Shown here: piece by piece, positions 11,748-25,192 of the stretch
Position numbering within the stretch: the first letter of the stretch is position 1
How the letters are laid out: each line of letters opens with the position of its first letter
Translations under genes and position numbers: made by a program
The notes under the pieces: generated by a model
The model's database searches: none
What the model saw: the letters and a program-made list of their open reading frames with translations, nothing else
What the model was told of the DNA's origin: nothing
Origin: Apostichopus japonicus
Lineage: Eukaryota; Echinodermata; Holothuroidea; Aspidochirotida; Stichopodidae
Direction of reading: 5' to 3'
Assembly (NCBI RefSeq): GCF_037975245.1
Contig: NC_092576.1
Coordinates: 43,717,611 to 43,781,610, forward strand
DNA length: 64,000 bases

Positions 11748-12098
11748 TGTCCACACTCATTATTTCAAGAAATCACACAAAGACTTCTATTCATATAGAC
11801 ACCTGTAACTTTGCAGAAGGTGAAAGGTCTCAAGGTGACTTTCATACTCAAAACAAAGTTGGTCATTTCTAGAATCATGCCAACTATTAAAGGGGCACTC
11901 TGAATTTTAGGAAATTTTGCTAATTTTTCGTTCCTGCAGCACTTGACAGTTAAATGCATGCTGCAGTGAGGAGAAACACGTTATAAGCCAGGTGAAACCT
12001 GTTTTTGGTAGTTTAACTGTCATGTATATCAAATATCTCCCTCAAATGGCTGCAACCTTAAGTTGATTTTTAGTGAAAAATGCATCAATTCAATGGAA
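11748..12098. other. unique sequence left of the satellite
   Basis: No feature was recognised; it is the left flank of the satellite. Confidence 0.4.
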
Positions 12099-15000
12099 TG
12101 TGTAATTAATTACTTAGTTAATTAAATTATTTGCTATATTGATTTTACAAAGGGATTACTTTCAATAGTACCCATACTGGAGTCCTTACAGTGGTCCAGT
12201 ATGATGATATAACATTGAATTGCCAATGTCGCTCTAAGTGTTGTTTTTATGCTATGTCGCCCTAAGTGTTGTTAAAAGAGATAAATTCACATAGGACAAT
12301 TTGTATATGTGTAATTCATTACTTAGTTAATTAAATTATTTGCTATATTTATTTTACAAAGGGGTTACTATCAATAGTACCCATACTGGAGTCCTAACAG
12401 TGGTCCAGTGTGATGGAATAACATTAAATTGCCAATGTCGCCCTAAGTGCTGTTTTTATTCTATGTCGCCCTAAGTGTTGTGAAAAGAGATAAATTTACA
12501 TAGGACAACTTGTATATGTGCAATTAAATAATTAATTAGTTAAATTATTTGCTATATGTATTGTGCAAAGGGATACATATAAATAATACCCATACTAGAG
12601 TCCTAACAGTGGTCCAGTTTGATGAAATATACATTAAATTGCCACTGTCGCCCTAAGTGCTGTTTTTATGATATGTTGCCCAAGTGTTGTGAAAACAGCT
12701 AAATTCAAATACGCCAAGATGAATATGTGTTATTAATTAATTAATTAGTTAAACTACTTGGTTTATTGTCTTGCAAATGGATTTCTATGAATAGTACCCA
12801 CACTGGAGTCCTATACAGTCGTCCAGTGTGACAAAATAGTATTGCATTACATGTATATGTGTAATTAATTACTTAGTTAATAAGATGATTTTCTAAATTT
12901 ATTTTACAAATGGGTTACTATCAATAGTACCCATACTGGAGTCCTAACAGTGGTCCAGTGTGATGGAATAACATTAAATTGCCAATGTCGCCCTAAGTGC
13001 TGTTTTTATTCTATGTCGCCCTGAGTGTTGTGAAAAGAGATAAATTCACATGGGACAACCTGTATATGTGTAATTAATTACTTAGTTAATAAGATGATTT
13101 TCTAAATTTATTTTAAAAAGGGGTTATTATCAATAGTACCCATACTGGAGTCCTAACAGTGGTCCAGTGTGATGGAATAACATTAAATTGCCAATGTCGC
13201 CCTAAGTGCTGTTTTTATTCTATGTCGCCCTAAGTGTTGTGAAAAGAGATAAATTCACATAGGACAACTTGTATATGTGTAATTAATTACTTAGTTAATT
13301 AGATTATTTGCTATATTTATTTTACAAAGGGATTACTTTCAATAGTATCCATACTGGAGTCCTTACAGTGGTCCAGTGTGATGATATAACATTGAATTGC
13401 CAATGTTGCTCTAAGTGTTGTTTTTATGCTATGTCGCCCTAAGTGTTGTGGAAAGAGATAAATTCACATAGGACAACTTGTATATGTGTAATTAATTACT
13501 TAGTTAATTAGATTATTTTCTATATTTATTTTACAAATGGGTTACTATCAATAGTACCCATACTGGAGTCCTAACAGTGGTACAGTGTGATGGAATAACA
13601 TTAAATTGCCAATGTCGCCCTAAGTGCTGTTTTTATTCTATGTCGCCCTAAGTGTTGTGAAAAGAGATAAATTTACATAGGACAACTTGTATATGTGCAA
13701 TTAAATAATTAATTAATTAAATTATTTGCTATATGTATTGTGCAAAGGGATACACATAAATAATACCCATACTGGAGTCCTAACAGTGGTCCAGTTTGAT
13801 GAAATATACATTAAATTGCCACTGTCGCCCTAAGTGCTGTTTTTATGATATGTTGCCCAAGTGTTGTGAAAAGAGCTAAATTCACATATGCCAACATGAA
13901 TATGTGTTATGACTTAGTTAATTAGTTAAACTACTTGGTTTATTGTCTTGCAAATGGATTTCTATGAATAGTACCCACACTGGAGTCCTATACAGTGGTC
14001 CAATGTGACAAAATAGTATTGCATTACATGTATATGTGTAATTAATTACTTAGTTAATTAGATGATTTTCTAAATTTATTTTACAAAGGGGTTACTATCA
14101 ATAGTACCCATACTGGAGTCCTAACAGTGGTCCAGTGTGATGGAATAACATTAAATTGCCAATGTCGCCCTAAGTGCTGTTTATATTCTATGTCGCCCTA
14201 AGTGTTGTGAAAAGAGATAAATTCACATAGGACAACTTGTATATGTGTAATTAATTACTTAGTTAATTAGATTATTTTCTATATTTATTTTACAAATGGG
14301 TTACTATCAATAGTACCCATACTGGAGTCCTAGCAGTGGTCCAGTGTGATGGAAAAACATTAAATTGCCAATGTCGCCCTAAGTGCTGTTTTTATTCTAT
14401 GTCGCCCTAAGTGTTGTGAAAAGAGATAAATTCACATAGGACAACTTGTATATGTGTAATTAATTACTTAGTTAATTAGATGATTTCTATATTTATTTTA
14501 CAAAGGGGTTACTATCAATAGTACCCATACTGTAGTCCTAACAGTGGTCCAGTGTGATGGAATAACATTAAATTGCCAATGTCGCCCTAAGTGCTGTTTT
14601 TATTCTATGTCGCCCTAAGTGTTGTGAAAAGACATAAATTCACATAGGACAACTTGTATATGTGTAATTAATTACTTAGTTAATTAGATGATTTTCTATA
14701 TTTATGTTACAAAGGGGTTACTATCAATAGTACCCATACTGGAGTCCTAACAGTGGTCCAGTGTGATGGAATAACATTAAATTGCCAATGTCGCCCTAAG
14801 TGCTGTTTTTATTCTATGTCGCCCTAAGTGTTGTGAAAAGAGATAAATTCACATAGGACAACTTGTATATGTGTAATTAATTACTTAGTTAATTAAATTA
14901 TTGCTATATTTATTTTTCAAAGGGAGTACTTTCAATAGTACCCATACTGGAGTCCTTACAGTGGTCCAATGTGATGATAGAACATTGAATTGCCAATGTC

Positions 15001-18000
15001 GCTCTAAGTGTTGTTTTTATGCTATGTCGCCCTAAGTGTTGTGGAAAGAGATAAATTCACAGAGGACAACTCGTATATGTAATTAATTACTTAGTTAATT
15101 AAATTATTTGCTATATTGATTTTACAAAGGGATTACTTTCAATAGTACCCATACTGGAGTCCTTACAGTGGTCCAGTGTGATGATATAACATTGAATTGC
15201 CAATGTCACTCTAAGTGTTGTTTTTATGCTATGTCGCCCTAAGTGTTGTGGAAAGAGATAAAACTCACATAGGACAACTTGTATATGTGTAATTAATTAC
15301 TTAGTTAATTAGATTATTTTCTATATTTATTTTACAAATGGGTTACTATCAATAGTACCCATACTGGAGTCCTAGCAGTGGTCCAGTGTGATGGAATAAC
15401 ATTAAATTGCCAATGTCGCCCTAAGTGCTGTTTTTATTCTATGTCGCCCTAAGTGTTGTGAAAAGAGATAAATTCACATAGGACAACTTGTATATGTGTA
15501 ATTAATTACTTAGTTAATTAGATGATTTCTATATTTATTTTACAAAGGGGTTACTATCAATAGTACCCATACTGGAGTCCTAACAGTGGTCCAGTGTGAT
15601 GGAATAACATTAAATTGCCAATGTCCCCCTAAGTGCTGTTTTTATTCTATGTCGCCCTAAGTGTTGTGAAAAGAGATAAATTTACATTGGACAACTTGTA
15701 TATGTGTAATTAATTACTTAGTTAATTAGATGATTTTCTATATTTATTTTACAAATGGGTTACTATCACTAGTACCCATACTGGAGTCCTAACAGTGGTC
15801 CAGTGTGATGGAATAACATTAAATTGCCAATGTCGCCCTAAGTGCTGTTTTTATTCTATGTCGCCCTAAGTGTTGTGAAAAGAGATAAATTCACATAGGA
15901 CAACTTGTATATGTGTAATTAATTACTTAGTTAATTAGATTATTTTCTATATTTATTTTACAAATGGGTTACTATCAATAGTACCCATACTGGAGTCCTA
16001 GCAGTGGTCCAGTGTGATGGAATAACATTAAATTGCCAATGTCGCCCTAAGTGCTGTTTTTATTCTATGTCGCCCTAAGTGTTGTGAAAAGAGATAAATT
16101 CACATAGGACAACTTGTATATGTGTAATTAATTACTTAGTTAATTAGATGATTTCTATATTTATTTTACAAAGGGGTTACTATCAATAGTACCCATACTG
16201 GAGTCCTAACAGTGGTCCAGTGTGATGGAATAACATTAAATTGCCAATGTCGCCCTAAGTGCTGTTTTTATTCTATGTCGCCCTAAGTGTTGTGAAAAGA
16301 GATAAATTCACATAGGACAACTTGTATATGTGTAATTAATTACTTAGTTAATTAGATGATTTTCTATATTTATGTTACAAATGGGTTACTATCACTAGTA
16401 CCCATACTGGAGTCCTAACAGTGGTCCAGTGTGATGGAATAACATTAAATTGCCAATGTCGCCCTAAGTGCTGTTTTTATTCTATGTCGCCCTAAGTGTT
16501 GTGAAAAGACATAAATTCACATAGGACAACTTGTATATGTGTAATTAATTACTTAATAAATTAGATTATTTTCTATATTTATTTTACAAATGGGCTACTA
16601 TCAATAGTACCCATACTGGAGTCCTAACAGTGGTCCAGTGTGATGGAATAACATTGAATTGCCAATGTCGCCCTAAGTGCTGTTTTTATTCTATGTCGCC
16701 CTAAGTGTTGTGAAAAGAGATAAATTCACATAGGACAACTTGTATATGTGTAATTAATTACTTAGTTAATTAGATTATTTTCTATATTTATTTTACAAAT
16801 GGGTTACTATCAATAGTACCCATACTGGAGTCCTAGCAGTGGTCCAGTGTGATGGAATAACATTAAATTGCCAATGTCGCCCTAAGTGCTGTTTTTATTC
16901 TATGTCGCCCTAAGTGTTGTGAAAAGAGATAAATTCACATAGGACAACTTGTATATGTGTAATTAATTACTTAGTTAATTAGATGATTTCTATATTTATT
17001 TTACAAAGGGGTTACTATCAATAGTACCCATACTGGAGTCCTAACAGTGGTCCAGTGTGATGGAATAACATTAAATTGCCAATGTCGCCCTAAGTGCTGT
17101 TTTTATTCTATGTCGCCCTAAGTGTTGTGAAAAGAGATAAATTCACATAGGACAACTTGTATATGTGTAATTAATTACTTAGTTAATTAGATGATTTTCT
17201 ATATTTATGTTACAAATGGGTTACTATCACTAGTACCCATACTGGAGTCCTAACAGTGGTCCAGTGTGATGGAATAACATTAAATTGCCAATGTCGCCCT
17301 AAGTGCTGTTTTTATTCTATGTCGCCCTAAGTGTTGTGAAAAGAGATAAATTCACATAGGACAACTTGTATATGTGTAATTAATTACTTAATAAATTAGA
17401 TTATTTTCTATATTTATTTTACAAATGGGCTACTATCAATAGTACCCATACTGGAGTCCTAACAGTGGTCCAGTGTGATGGAATAACATTGAATTGCCAA
17501 TGTCGCCCTAAGTGCTGTTTTTATTCTATGTCGCCCTAAGTGTTGTGAAAAGAGATAAATTCACATAGGACAACTTGTATATGTGTAATTAATTACTTAG
17601 TTAATTAGATTATTTTCTATATTTATTTTACAAATGGGTTACTATCAATAGTACCCATACTGGAGTCCTAACAGTGGTCCAGTGTGATGGAATAACATTA
17701 AATTGCCAATGTCGCCCTAAGTGCTGTTTTTATTCTATGTCGCCCTAAGTGTTGTGAAAAGAGATAAATTCACATAGGACAACTTGTATATGTGTAATTA
17801 ATTACTTAGTTAATTAGATTATTTTCTATATTTATTTTGCAAATGGGTTACTATCAATAGTACCCATACTGGAGTCCTAACAGTGGTCCAGTGTGATGGA
17901 ATAACATTAAATTGCCAATGTCGCCCTAAGTGCTGTTTTTATTCTATGTCGCCCTAAGTGTTGTGAAAAGAGATAAATTCACATAGGACAACTTGTATAT

Positions 18001-18958
18001 GTGTAATTAATTACTTAGTTAATTAGATTATTTTCTATATTTATTTTACAAATGGGTTACTATCAATAGTACCCATACTGGAGTCCTAACAGTGGTCCAG
18101 TGTGATGGAATAACATTAAATTGCCAATGTCCCCCTAAGTGCTGTTTTTATTCTATGTCGCCCTAAGTGTTGTGAAAAGAGATAAATTTACATAGGACAA
18201 CTTGTATATGTGCAATTTAATAATTAATTAGTTAAATTATTTGCTATATGTATTGTGCAAAGGGATACACATAAATAATACCCATACTGGAGTCCTAACA
18301 GTGGTCCAGTTTGATGAAATATACATTAAATTGCCACTGTCGCCCTAAGTGCTGTTTTTATGATATGTTGCCCAAGTGTTGTGAAAAGAGCTAAATTCAC
18401 ATATGCCAACATGAATATGTGTTATTAATTAATTAATTAATTAGTTAAACTACTTGGTTTATTGTCTTGCAAATGGATTTCTATAAATAGTACCCACACT
18501 GGAGTCCTATACAGTGGTCCAGTGTGACAAAATAGTATTGTATTACATGTATATGTGTAATTCATTTATTAATTAATTCAATTCCTTTCTAAATATATAT
18601 TTCAAAGGGATTACTATAAATAGTACCCATACTGGACTCCAATGTGATAAAATTACATTAAATTGCCAATGTCGCCCTAAGTGTTATTTGATGCGATGTC
18701 GCCCAAAGTGCTGTTTCACAGTTAAATTCACTGAGATGAACTTAGGGCGACATCTATATGTCGCCCTAAGTGTGTTTGTGTACAATTAATTGATTATTTA
18801 ATTAAAATCCTTGGTATTTGTATTTTGCAAAAGGATTATATTTAAAAGCACTCAAACTGGAGTCTTTACAATGGTCCAGTGTGAAACAATAACATTAAAT
18901 TGCCAATGTTGCCCTAAGTGCTCTTTTTATCCTATGTCGCCCAACGGTCTAATTTAGA
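12099..18958. repeat. 208-bp satellite array, about 33 units, with higher-order repeats
   Basis: Successive units start with TATATGTGTAATTAATTACT or close variants; measured spacings are 208, 209, 209 and 208. Each unit carries two copies of TGTCGCCCTAAGTG(C/T)TGT about 29 bases apart, a short dyad (ACTGGA...TCCAGT) and an AT-rich near-palindrome at the start. Most units are nearly identical. Diverged unit types (cccaagtgttgtgaaaa..., tatgaatagtacccacac) appear together at about 12.51-12.87, 13.69-14.04 and 18.20-18.55 kb. A four-unit block with marker substitutions repeats at about 835 bp (16325 to 17160; 16535 to 17370). The outer units are the most diverged, as expected from unequal crossing-over. 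Confidence 0.95.
18740..18771. other. perfect hairpin formed from inverted satellite words
   Basis: Fourteen-base arms ACTTAGGGCGACAT and ATGTCGCCCTAAGT flank a 4-base loop. The arms are the array's own TGTCGCCCTAAGT word in opposite orientations. This is the only inverted copy that I see in the array. Confidence 0.9.
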
Positions 18959-18959
18959 G

Positions 18960-19001
<42 letters not shown>
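18959..19001. repeat. (TA)n microsatellite
   Basis: An uninterrupted TA run of about 38 bases marks the right limit of the satellite. Confidence 0.95.
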
Positions 19002-19002
<1 letters not shown>

Positions 19003-20264
19003 GAATAGTTGCTCTGAGCTACATACAGCAATAGTATCCACAACATCATAACATCATACTTCCGCACATGTCAATACAGGCAGATACTATATAAGATGCC
19101 TCTTGAGTTTGAGAAAATTGATAACGATGAACGATAGTTTGCTGTTTGATTTAATCATATTGCTATATGTCTTACAATGTTGAACAATTATGTTTTGTTT
19201 TTCACTATTTTACTCTATACGTTCCATTCATTTATTGAATTCATATGTTAATCATTTTGAGTCATGTGACATGACTAGATTTCAATATTCAAATCCGAGA
19301 AGCCTTTCAACCATTATTTAAAAATAAAAACATTGGTAATGTAGGTTGTCAGAAAGTCGTCCCGTTATCAGTATGATAGCACAAACGGCTAGGTTACTTA
19401 TCCAGGGTTTGTAGTTAAGATATTCGCTGAGCTAATACCAATATGAACTTTGATATCATAAACGCAATTGCGTGAGCTGCTTAAGATAACGTACCACCTT
19501 CAAAGGCGCGCCATGATTATTATTATTATAGTATGACATTATTTCTGTATTGTATCCTTACAATGGATAGTGACGCATTTTGCTGTACCTGATCTCAGTT
19601 GGTACTTTTCAGTTAAGGCAACATTTTTAACCTTTTTGAATGATTTCAAATCACAGTATGCTTACAGTGCAATACAACATCCGGTATAAAGCGTATTATT
19701 CGTTTACGTTAAATATAGTAACTAAGTGTTTCAGGTTTAAAAATTTATCGTCGCATTTGTGAAACTAAAAATTCATCATAAAGCACGTGTGCACAAAACG
19801 ATAACTTCAATAAAAAACAAAATAAAACAGGTCTTGCAAGCTTTCGAATTATTTTCAATTATTTATTAAAAGTTAGATCAATATCATCATGATAAATCCA
19901 CTTACTAAATTAACAACAAGAAGAATAAAAAACATTGGTGAACTTAAAATGAACTTTTCAAAAAGCAAATCATTGCCATTTTGTTCATTGGAACGTAAGA
20001 TTACAGTTTGATACTGTATCGATCCCCAATCTGATAAAGTGTCCTAAACTATACGTTAAAGCTGCTGTACTGGGATCACATACCCATCAGAACATTTGAT
20101 ATCCTTAGCGTCGAAATAACAATGGTTTTCTTCCATAAATTATTTACGATGCATTTTTTATCGTTACTTCTCACACAATTAGGAATGATTGTTAAGAGAC
20201 TGAAAGACATGACGTGACAAGAACACTTTTCCTAATTATCCACACTTACACAAACGCCTGTAAG
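19002..20264. other. unique AT-rich sequence
   Basis: Nothing recognised. It lies upstream of the duplicated promoter/first-exon block. Confidence 0.4.
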
Positions 20265-20540
20265 CTGTTATCTTGTGCAGGGTCTGTTGTTTACTTTTAA
20301 ACAAAAAGTTTGCATTGATTTCCATAGATAAGTATATACGATAAACCAAAGTCCAACCGTGGTATATTACGTTCTATGGTTGAATCATACTACGTTATAT
20401 TCATAACAGGATTGACTGTTAGCGCACATTACTCTCATTGGGAGCCAGAAATGGGAGGAGACCAGAAGGTTCCTCGTAAAGTAACAAACTATTAGACCGC
20501 AAGTCACAAGGAGAGATCAACAAGTCTAGTCTAATCGAAG
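20265..20540 (+). promoter_or_regulatory. candidate promoter and non-coding first exon 1a of the NLR gene
   Basis: This block is clearly similar to 22389-22659 over about 280 bases. Similarity continues through a conserved splice donor: aatcgaag|gtaagatgacgtt here and aactgaag|gtaaggtaacgtt in the other copy. The conserved part includes a TTATATTCATAACAGGA segment and a CATTACTCTC motif. It has no long open frame. I read it as a promoter with a 5' UTR exon. The transcription start is unknown and splicing to 25004 is inferred. Confidence 0.45.
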
Positions 20541-22388
20541 GTAAGATGACGTTGAGAGACATTCTGTGATATTTGCATTTAGCTACAGCAGTTATTTCTT
20601 ACTAAACCTTGTAGAACACTAACCTACAGTATATCTACGTAGTGAAACCATTATAGTATATTTCCCAGCAGTGAATCTATAACATATACATTATTTACTC
20701 AAGCAAATATGCTACAGCTATTGTAACGACATCAAAATGATTTATATGAACAAATAATGAATAACAAAATACCAATAAGTGGATTCATTAATGCAGAATA
20801 TGAGAAAAACGTCAAAACAAAACCTGATTACAGTACGAAATAGCGCAGAGTAGCCTACTTGTGTGTTACTCTGATTAATGTTATTCGTAATCGCTACAAA
20901 TACGGTAACTTAATGATCAGATTAGGAATAACTAACATTTTCCTTGTTTCTGACGATAACTGTTAACTGATTGCAAAGCATGTTGGCAAAACATACTTAA
21001 AGTCATAAGGTCGAATCCGATGAACTTGTCATGTGATTATGTATTACTTTGATATGTCTCGAGGTTATGGTAAAACCATTTTCATAACAATATCAATATA
21101 ACATAAATTATGTAATGGTATGTTACTTATTGTGATTGTGTCTACAGTCCCACATAAGAACGCGATTACAGCAAGCAATATTGAAGTATTATTTATCTTA
21201 CATTTTTTTTCTATTTGAATAGATAGTACTATTGAAATGTAATCATTAAACTATTTTTCTCTACAACTCACAGTAACAATATGATGTTCACATTAACCTG
21301 GCATATTTAAAGTGTTCGTCATTTACCATTCAATTCTTTAAATAATGTACTGCAAAATATATTGTGATATGTTTATTTTTTCGTTCGAGAAGACCTTTGT
21401 CACATGCCTTCTACATTTAACTATCTAACACTTAGCTTTAATGATAAATAAACAAACTACAAATATAAAAGCCAAGCATTACTTATAATTGTACAGTTAT
21501 TTATCAGACTAATAATCTAATATGACCATAACTAGTGTACCTACCCGTGCAATTTACGATATTAAATCAACTTAAAGGAGAGACACCCCAACCATCATCA
21601 TCGGTCTTAGTTATAGAACTAACTGTCATGAACAACTTCTACAAACATATAATAGAACAAATGTATTGTATTTGGGAGTTGTCAAGGAGTAATGTTCATC
21701 TACACTTAAGGCCGAAGACTTGATCAAGTCTAAATATGATATCATCTTAACATGTTTTCTCGATTTATTTCTGAATGGGATTTTGCAAATACTGTAACTA
21801 AAATATTAACTGAAGCTGTTAACATGAACATACCATGACATTGGTTTCAGTGTCAACTCGGTGAACATGCTATATAGAAAATATGGCAAAAAATATCTAT
21901 ATAAAGTAAAAAGCGTCGTATTCTAGTGGCACTGTGGTATAAAAAAAGGGTGCTGTGGGGTGTTAACAAATATAATATAGAATATTCCCCAATACCAACC
22001 GGAACAATATTTGTTCCTAGTTATTTTGGGGAGAAGTTCCTTCAAAACGATCTCTGTTCGATAAGGTATACATAATGGTTGAGTATTGTCCCTTTAAATC
22101 AAAGACATTGATGAAACCACATCAAACGCATCATATATATAAAAGGAAACAAATATAGTTGAATCGAGTGATTATAGTTTGATGTAAAAACAGTCACCAA
22201 GCTGACAAAAAACCCAAAACCTACATGTAAGTTGTATAGGAATAACACAACCCAAAACGATGTATTTCCTTTTCGAAAGAAAGAATAATGTTTACCATAC
22301 ATATGTGAAGTACATGTGGTTTTATACCATAGCATTATACAGAAAACAAACCAATAAATTTACAACTAATACCAGGCATAGAAATATG
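20541..22388 (+). other. sequence between the two first-exon copies
   Basis: AT-rich with no convincing exon; presumably intron 1a and promoter-proximal DNA. Confidence 0.35.
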
Positions 22389-22659
22389 TTGTTATCTTGT
22401 GCAGGGTATCATGTTTACTTGTAAACAGAAAGTTTGCGATTCTATAGACAAGTACATACAATAAACCAAAGTCCTATCGTGGTATATTGTACTCTTTGCA
22501 TAATTCATACTGCGTTATGCTCATAACAGGAATAACGGGCCGTACATTACTCTCGTTGGGATCTAACATGGAAGCAGACAAGATATTCCCTCTGAAAGTA
22601 ACAGATTATTTGACCACAAGACAGACGTAGAGAGTAACAAGTTTCGTCTAACTGAAGGT
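22389..22659 (+). promoter_or_regulatory. candidate promoter and non-coding first exon 1b of the NLR gene
   Basis: This is the second copy of the 20265-20540 block, starting at GTTATCTTGTGCAGGGT and ending at a gtaagg donor. The donor and the bases after it are conserved, which supports use as a spliced exon. Similarity stops a few tens of bases into the intron. Confidence 0.45.
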
Positions 22660-25003
22660 AAGGTAACGTTGAAGAAAACATTCCATGACATTGTATATGT
22701 TACATCAGAAACATTCAAACTATAAATATTGCAGAATATAAATTAGCATTTACCAAGTGCATTAGTCTATTTCGTAGCCTTGTCAATATATCGTACTTTC
22801 ATACCTATTTAACTATATTAACTGCGTAATATGTGTGTAGTTATTTTGGCATTGACTTCATGCATGAATACAGGGTATCATATACAGTAAAGTTACATGT
22901 ACTGAATTAACGTTGCCTGTTTGTGGAGATAGCTTGTAGCAGTGGGGTACGAATGATTTTTTCGATGGAAGATGCCAAATTGTATTATCGGGAATGCCGG
23001 ATGAAGGAATTTCTGTGGCGTTGACGTCATCGAAGCCGACTCTTTGATTGCAGACAGGGGGGGGGGGGGCGTGCTCCCCGAGAAAATAAAAGTAATGTTT
23101 GTATTATGAGGCACGTAAAATAAAAATTAATAAATAAATTAGGTTTTTGATGATGCAAGGTTGTGCTAATACATACTCTTGACGATTTGTGTGTTTTAGG
23201 GCGTGTGTATGTGTGTGTGTGTGTGGAAGGGGGGGTGTCTAAGTGTTCGCGATTGAATTGAAGAATCCTCCTACCCAACTCTTTTGCCCGGACTAACGAT
23301 GGTAGGCAGGGCCATGCTTCCTGTCCCCCCCCCCCTCCCCCACCCTACCCCATCTACTCCCCTGTTAACCTTGTACCAGCCTACAACACCAGGATAAAAG
23401 AGAATAACAGCTCTAAATAATGATTGGTAAGTGATATTTGTGGTCAGTATGCGAAGTATCTTGTAATGTCCTTTAAGTATCACGTGATTATATCATTAAC
23501 GTAAAGTTGTACAATAAAATCTTGCTCTACAGAGTTTCCTATGTTTTGACGTAGGTCTAATATCAATATGCAGCTTAACGTCTAATTCATTTGGGTTTAT
23601 CCGTCCTTATTTGTATGATATTACAAATCATTCCCGGTGAAATTAGTCTGAATAATGTAAACCTGCATGATGATATATGACAATGGTACAATCAGTCGAC
23701 TGTGTGGGTCAAAGGTGATCATACTGCCAGTGCGTGATATCTGTATTTGTACCTTATCTGTATAATTTATACCGTCAAGGGTGCACGGTTTTATCAAACA
23801 TTTTAATATTGGTGTATTTTATAAGATATTGGCCTATGATGAAACAAAACAGGATTATGAGTTCTGATGTCGAGCTTATAAACGTAACCCAATTGAACAT
23901 CAGTCTGTGATCCAAGTAAACGAAAGGATGCTTGAAGGCAATGTTTTCTATTGAAAACTCACATAATATCAATGAAAACAAGTTAGCATGTCAGCCTTAA
24001 AATCAAATCATATATTATTTCAGTATCTATAAAAAGTTTATTCTCCAGGATACTGCAGTGATAAGTCAGTGTTATGGCACCTACATATCTATATACTATA
24101 TTATTTATGATCGAATGTGTAAACAGTGAACTTTGGTATATTAACTTTCGTGATATCCCAAAGTAAAGTTTCGTTTTGAGAACTCGTTCTTATTGGTTCG
24201 GATTGTCATGTGACGATCATTATAAGTGTCTGAAATTTGAATTTTGCCAAACAGTTGTTGTCGCTTGTTTGTTTGATACGGGGGCGTAACGAGCTGTACA
24301 TGGTATAAATGCGGCTTGTATCTGAAGTTAACGCAGTGTTTCACCTCCGTTAACAATTACAATTATATTTACGGTTGTAGCCTACTGAAAAGCAAGGAAG
24401 GAAATAAAGTACTTGTGTACATTTAAGTCAATTTTCCAAGGTGTAGTGTGCTCTTCTCTGTTAGACAAGATAACGAGATGGTTTTATTCAATGTAGTACT
24501 AATTTCATTTCTTCTTTCAAATTCTCTTTGGGGAGTTGGTCAATTTGATTTCCTCTTTCGATCCTCCCGCCTAATCATGCTGTAAGATACAGGACCGAGT
24601 GTGAATGGGAGGGGGAGGGCCATGTATTAGGGGTGTCTCACTAGGCTATATTTCATTCCTTTCATATATAAAATGCATGAATCGATAGCTGTTCTAGTGT
24701 AGTTACTGCTCGTCACAGGTTTTTTGACGGGTGTAATATATTATATTACGGTATCATTTTGTTTTAGTTACCGAATGGCGCTTCACTATTTCCTCCAATA
24801 ATAATCATTTCCTGCTGATTTATTTTCTTCATCAATTATGTAAATGATGTAAAACTGATAGAAGAGATAAACATATATTTTATCACATGATTAAATAAAT
24901 CGTATTTGTTCTGATCAATCCAATAGTTGAATCGAGTCGGTGAATTTAATTATTTCTATTTTTCTTGTATTCATTTAATGTCTTTATTCATTTAATGTAC
25001 TAG
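22660..25003 (+). other. intron 1 of the NLR gene
   Basis: Contains poly-G near 23057, a GT-rich microsatellite near 23200, a C-rich tract near 23325-23360 and a TGACGTCA at 23022. No coding exon was recognised. Confidence 0.35.
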
Positions 25004-25192
25004 ATAAATAACAAGGGTGCATTATGGGTAATCGTCTGGGAAAATCGAAAAGTCCGGCAGCGAAACAGACTAGCCAAAGTAGTAGAAGCACTAATCGAAC
25101 TCCTTCTCCTCCTCCTCCTCCTCCTTCTCCTCCTGTTCCTTCTGCTTCTCCTCCCGTGACGTCACCAGAGAGTCAATCACTCAGTATGGAGG
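25004..25192 (+). CDS. NLR gene, N-terminal coding exon (ATG at 25024)
   Basis: An acceptor at gtactag opens the exon and the ATG at 25024 starts the protein. The exon codes MGNRLGKSKSPAAKQT, then a Ser/Thr-rich run, then a tract of Pro and Ser (PSPPPPPPSPPVPS), ending in phase 1 at gtcagt. Gly2 followed by a small and basic residue pattern suggests N-myristoylation plus a basic patch, and so membrane attachment. Position 6 is Gly rather than the preferred Ser/Thr, so this is uncertain. The exon has no CARD, death, pyrin or TIR fold, which are usual at the N-terminus of NLRs. The next exon begins AA, making a Glu codon across the junction. A TGACGTCA sits inside the exon (25157). Confidence 0.65.

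Noticed and set aside
12099-18958. CRISPR array
   Set aside because: The units are contiguous 208-bp satellites without unique spacers, and the context is eukaryotic.
23027-23483. Overlapping minus-strand open frames rich in Pro, His, Thr and Gly
   Set aside because: They read through GT microsatellite and poly-C/poly-G runs; low-complexity artefacts.
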